Of a DNA stretch of 7,125 nucleotides, positions 6,672 to 7,125 are shown piece after piece (position 1 is the first letter of the stretch; the number at the start of each line of letters is the position of its first letter). Made by a program: the position numbers and the translations under genes. The notes beneath the pieces were generated by a model. It ran no database searches, was not told where the DNA came from, and saw nothing but the letters and a program-made list of their open reading frames with translations. Origin of the DNA: Bacillota bacterium (lineage in GTDB: Bacteria > Vulcanimicrobiota > JAMDEM01); contig JAMDEM010000173.1 in the NCBI GenBank assembly GCA_023486985.1, positions 1-7,125 of the forward strand, written 5' to 3'.

Positions 6672-6873
6672 TTAATCAAGGTAAAAAATTTATTCGATGA
6701 CAGAATATATCAGCAGATTACAGCCAAAACTGATAAAGATGGGGGGATTAATGAATCTGCCATAAAGGGATGCTTCTTCATTTATTAATACAAACGCAAA
6801 AATAATAGCATCACTTCGAGATAGTATGGTGCGTTCCCTTAACCCGCCATCTAGCAGCACGGACTCTTGGCTT

Positions 6874-6955
6874 GCCATTGCGATAGCATGGAAGCGGTCG
6901 TGGCAATCTCATTTTTAGATTGCTCCTCTTTTAGGTTGTTCTGCTTGCAATGACA
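6874..6955. repeat. Imperfect palindromic intergenic repeat (CATTGC...GCAATG type)
   Basis: The outer arms contain CATTGC (6876-6881) and GCAATG (6947-6952). The centre is a seven-base-pair hairpin, GCAATCT (6903-6909) with AGATTGC (6917-6923), around a T-rich loop. The layout, a TCATTGCGA-like end, a GGCAATCTC inner word and a mirrored GATTGC...GCAATGACA end, resembles dispersed palindromic repeats seen in many uncultivated and deltaproteobacterial genomes; that is recognition by eye. The arms between the conserved words have diverged, so this looks like an aged copy. It ends about 35 bases before the prepilin frame and could fold in that gene's leader mRNA. Confidence 0.6.
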
Positions 6956-6989
6956 AAATAAATTAAAAAACATAACAGGGTGAGAATTT

Positions 6990-7125
6990 ATCAACCTCTT
7001 CAGCAAAGAAAAATCAAATAAAGGCTTAACCTTAATCGAGGTTCTGGTGGCTTTTGTGGTGCTGGGCATAACTGCCACTTTATTTTACCAGGCATTTGTA
7101 AGTGCCGCATGGAGCGGAGCAGGAA
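6990..7125 (+). CDS. Type IV prepilin-like protein, N-terminus (runs off window; unusual start)
   Basis: The frame encodes a class III signal peptide: a short basic leader ending KSNKG, then LTLIEVLVAFVVLGI, which has the conserved Glu at +5 of the mature protein. A prepilin peptidase would cut after the glycine encoded at 7023-7025 and methylate the new N-terminus. The hydrophobic helix then continues towards FYQAF. The LIEVLVAFVVLGI pattern fits minor pilins or pseudopilins (PilV/GspI-like), but the truncated protein cannot be assigned further. No ATG, GTG or TTG lies between the in-frame stop at 6981-6983 and the signal peptide. I place the start provisionally at ATC 6990, where the leader INLFSKEKSNKG and an AGGGTGAG five bases upstream fit well. 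Alternatively, GTG 6980 opens another frame that would join this one if one A of the run 7009-7013 were surplus. Only the first 45 codons are visible. Confidence 0.82.
   Translation, partial: MNLFSKEKSNKGLTLIEVLVAFVVLGITATLFYQAFVSAAWSGAG

Larger units (their letters stand above)
6525..6989. other. 465-base intergenic region without a supported gene
   Basis: No open frame here has a credible start, ribosome binding site and recognisable product. The stretch holds two small AT-rich inverted repeats (6600-6653), a weak promoter-like pair (6643-6671) and a long imperfect palindrome (6874-6955). Between 6690 and 6878 the minus strand is open for 62 codons but the product matches nothing I know. 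Composition is more AT-rich and irregular than in the flanking genes. The region may hold degraded mobile DNA or the control region of the downstream pilin cluster. No tRNA or rRNA is evident. Confidence 0.7.

Noticed and set aside
6874..6955. CRISPR repeat or tRNA-like structure
   Set aside because: There is a single imperfect palindrome with no regularly spaced direct repeats, and no cloverleaf arms or T-loop motif.
6851..7078. Minus-strand frame across the palindrome and pilin start
   Set aside because: It overlaps a repeat and a clear prepilin signal on the plus strand; the product has no recognisable features.

Overview
This window is bacterial chromosomal DNA of moderate, slightly AT-leaning composition. 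All supported genes lie on the + strand. The proteins are recognisable at family level, but nothing fixes the species. The tilS-hpt-ftsH order, a thrC-thrB pair just upstream, TTG starts and two families of intergenic palindromes fit a free-living, poorly sampled bacterial lineage, possibly a metagenomic contig. That taxonomic guess is weak. The TATAAT-type promoter and AAGGAGG ribosome binding site fit standard bacterial sigma-70 transcription and translation.

Layout. Bases 1-3509 hold a tight gene train. It starts with the C-terminal two-thirds of threonine synthase (thrC), followed by homoserine kinase (thrB, ATGA overlap), tRNA(Ile)-lysidine synthetase (tilS, 29-base overlap) and hypoxanthine phosphoribosyltransferase (hpt, 7-base gap). 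A 62-base spacer with a good extended -10 promoter leads to ftsH, a full-length membrane AAA+ zinc protease that starts at TTG. Behind ftsH is a palindromic REP-like repeat. Next come an unrecognised small three-helix membrane protein, whose ribosome binding site appears to lie inside the repeat, and a Nif3/DUF34 metal-binding protein. Bases 6525-6989 contain no supported gene. They hold AT-rich hairpins, a weak promoter candidate and a second, longer imperfect palindrome. The window ends inside a gene for a type IV prepilin-like protein that has no conventional start codon.

How the genes relate. ThrB makes O-phosphohomoserine and ThrC converts it to threonine, so the first two genes are consecutive pathway steps. 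TilS (AUA decoding), Hpt (purine salvage) and FtsH (membrane protein quality control) are functionally unrelated housekeeping genes whose adjacency is common in bacteria. The prepilin probably begins a separate pilus or type II secretion pseudopilin cluster beyond the window.

The window looks mostly ordinary, and I found no evidence of a novel defence, mobile or biosynthetic system. The points most worth a second look are an in-frame stop at the 5' edge of thrC, the repeat-borne translation start of the small membrane protein, an unusual active-site loop in Hpt, and the anomalous start of the prepilin gene.
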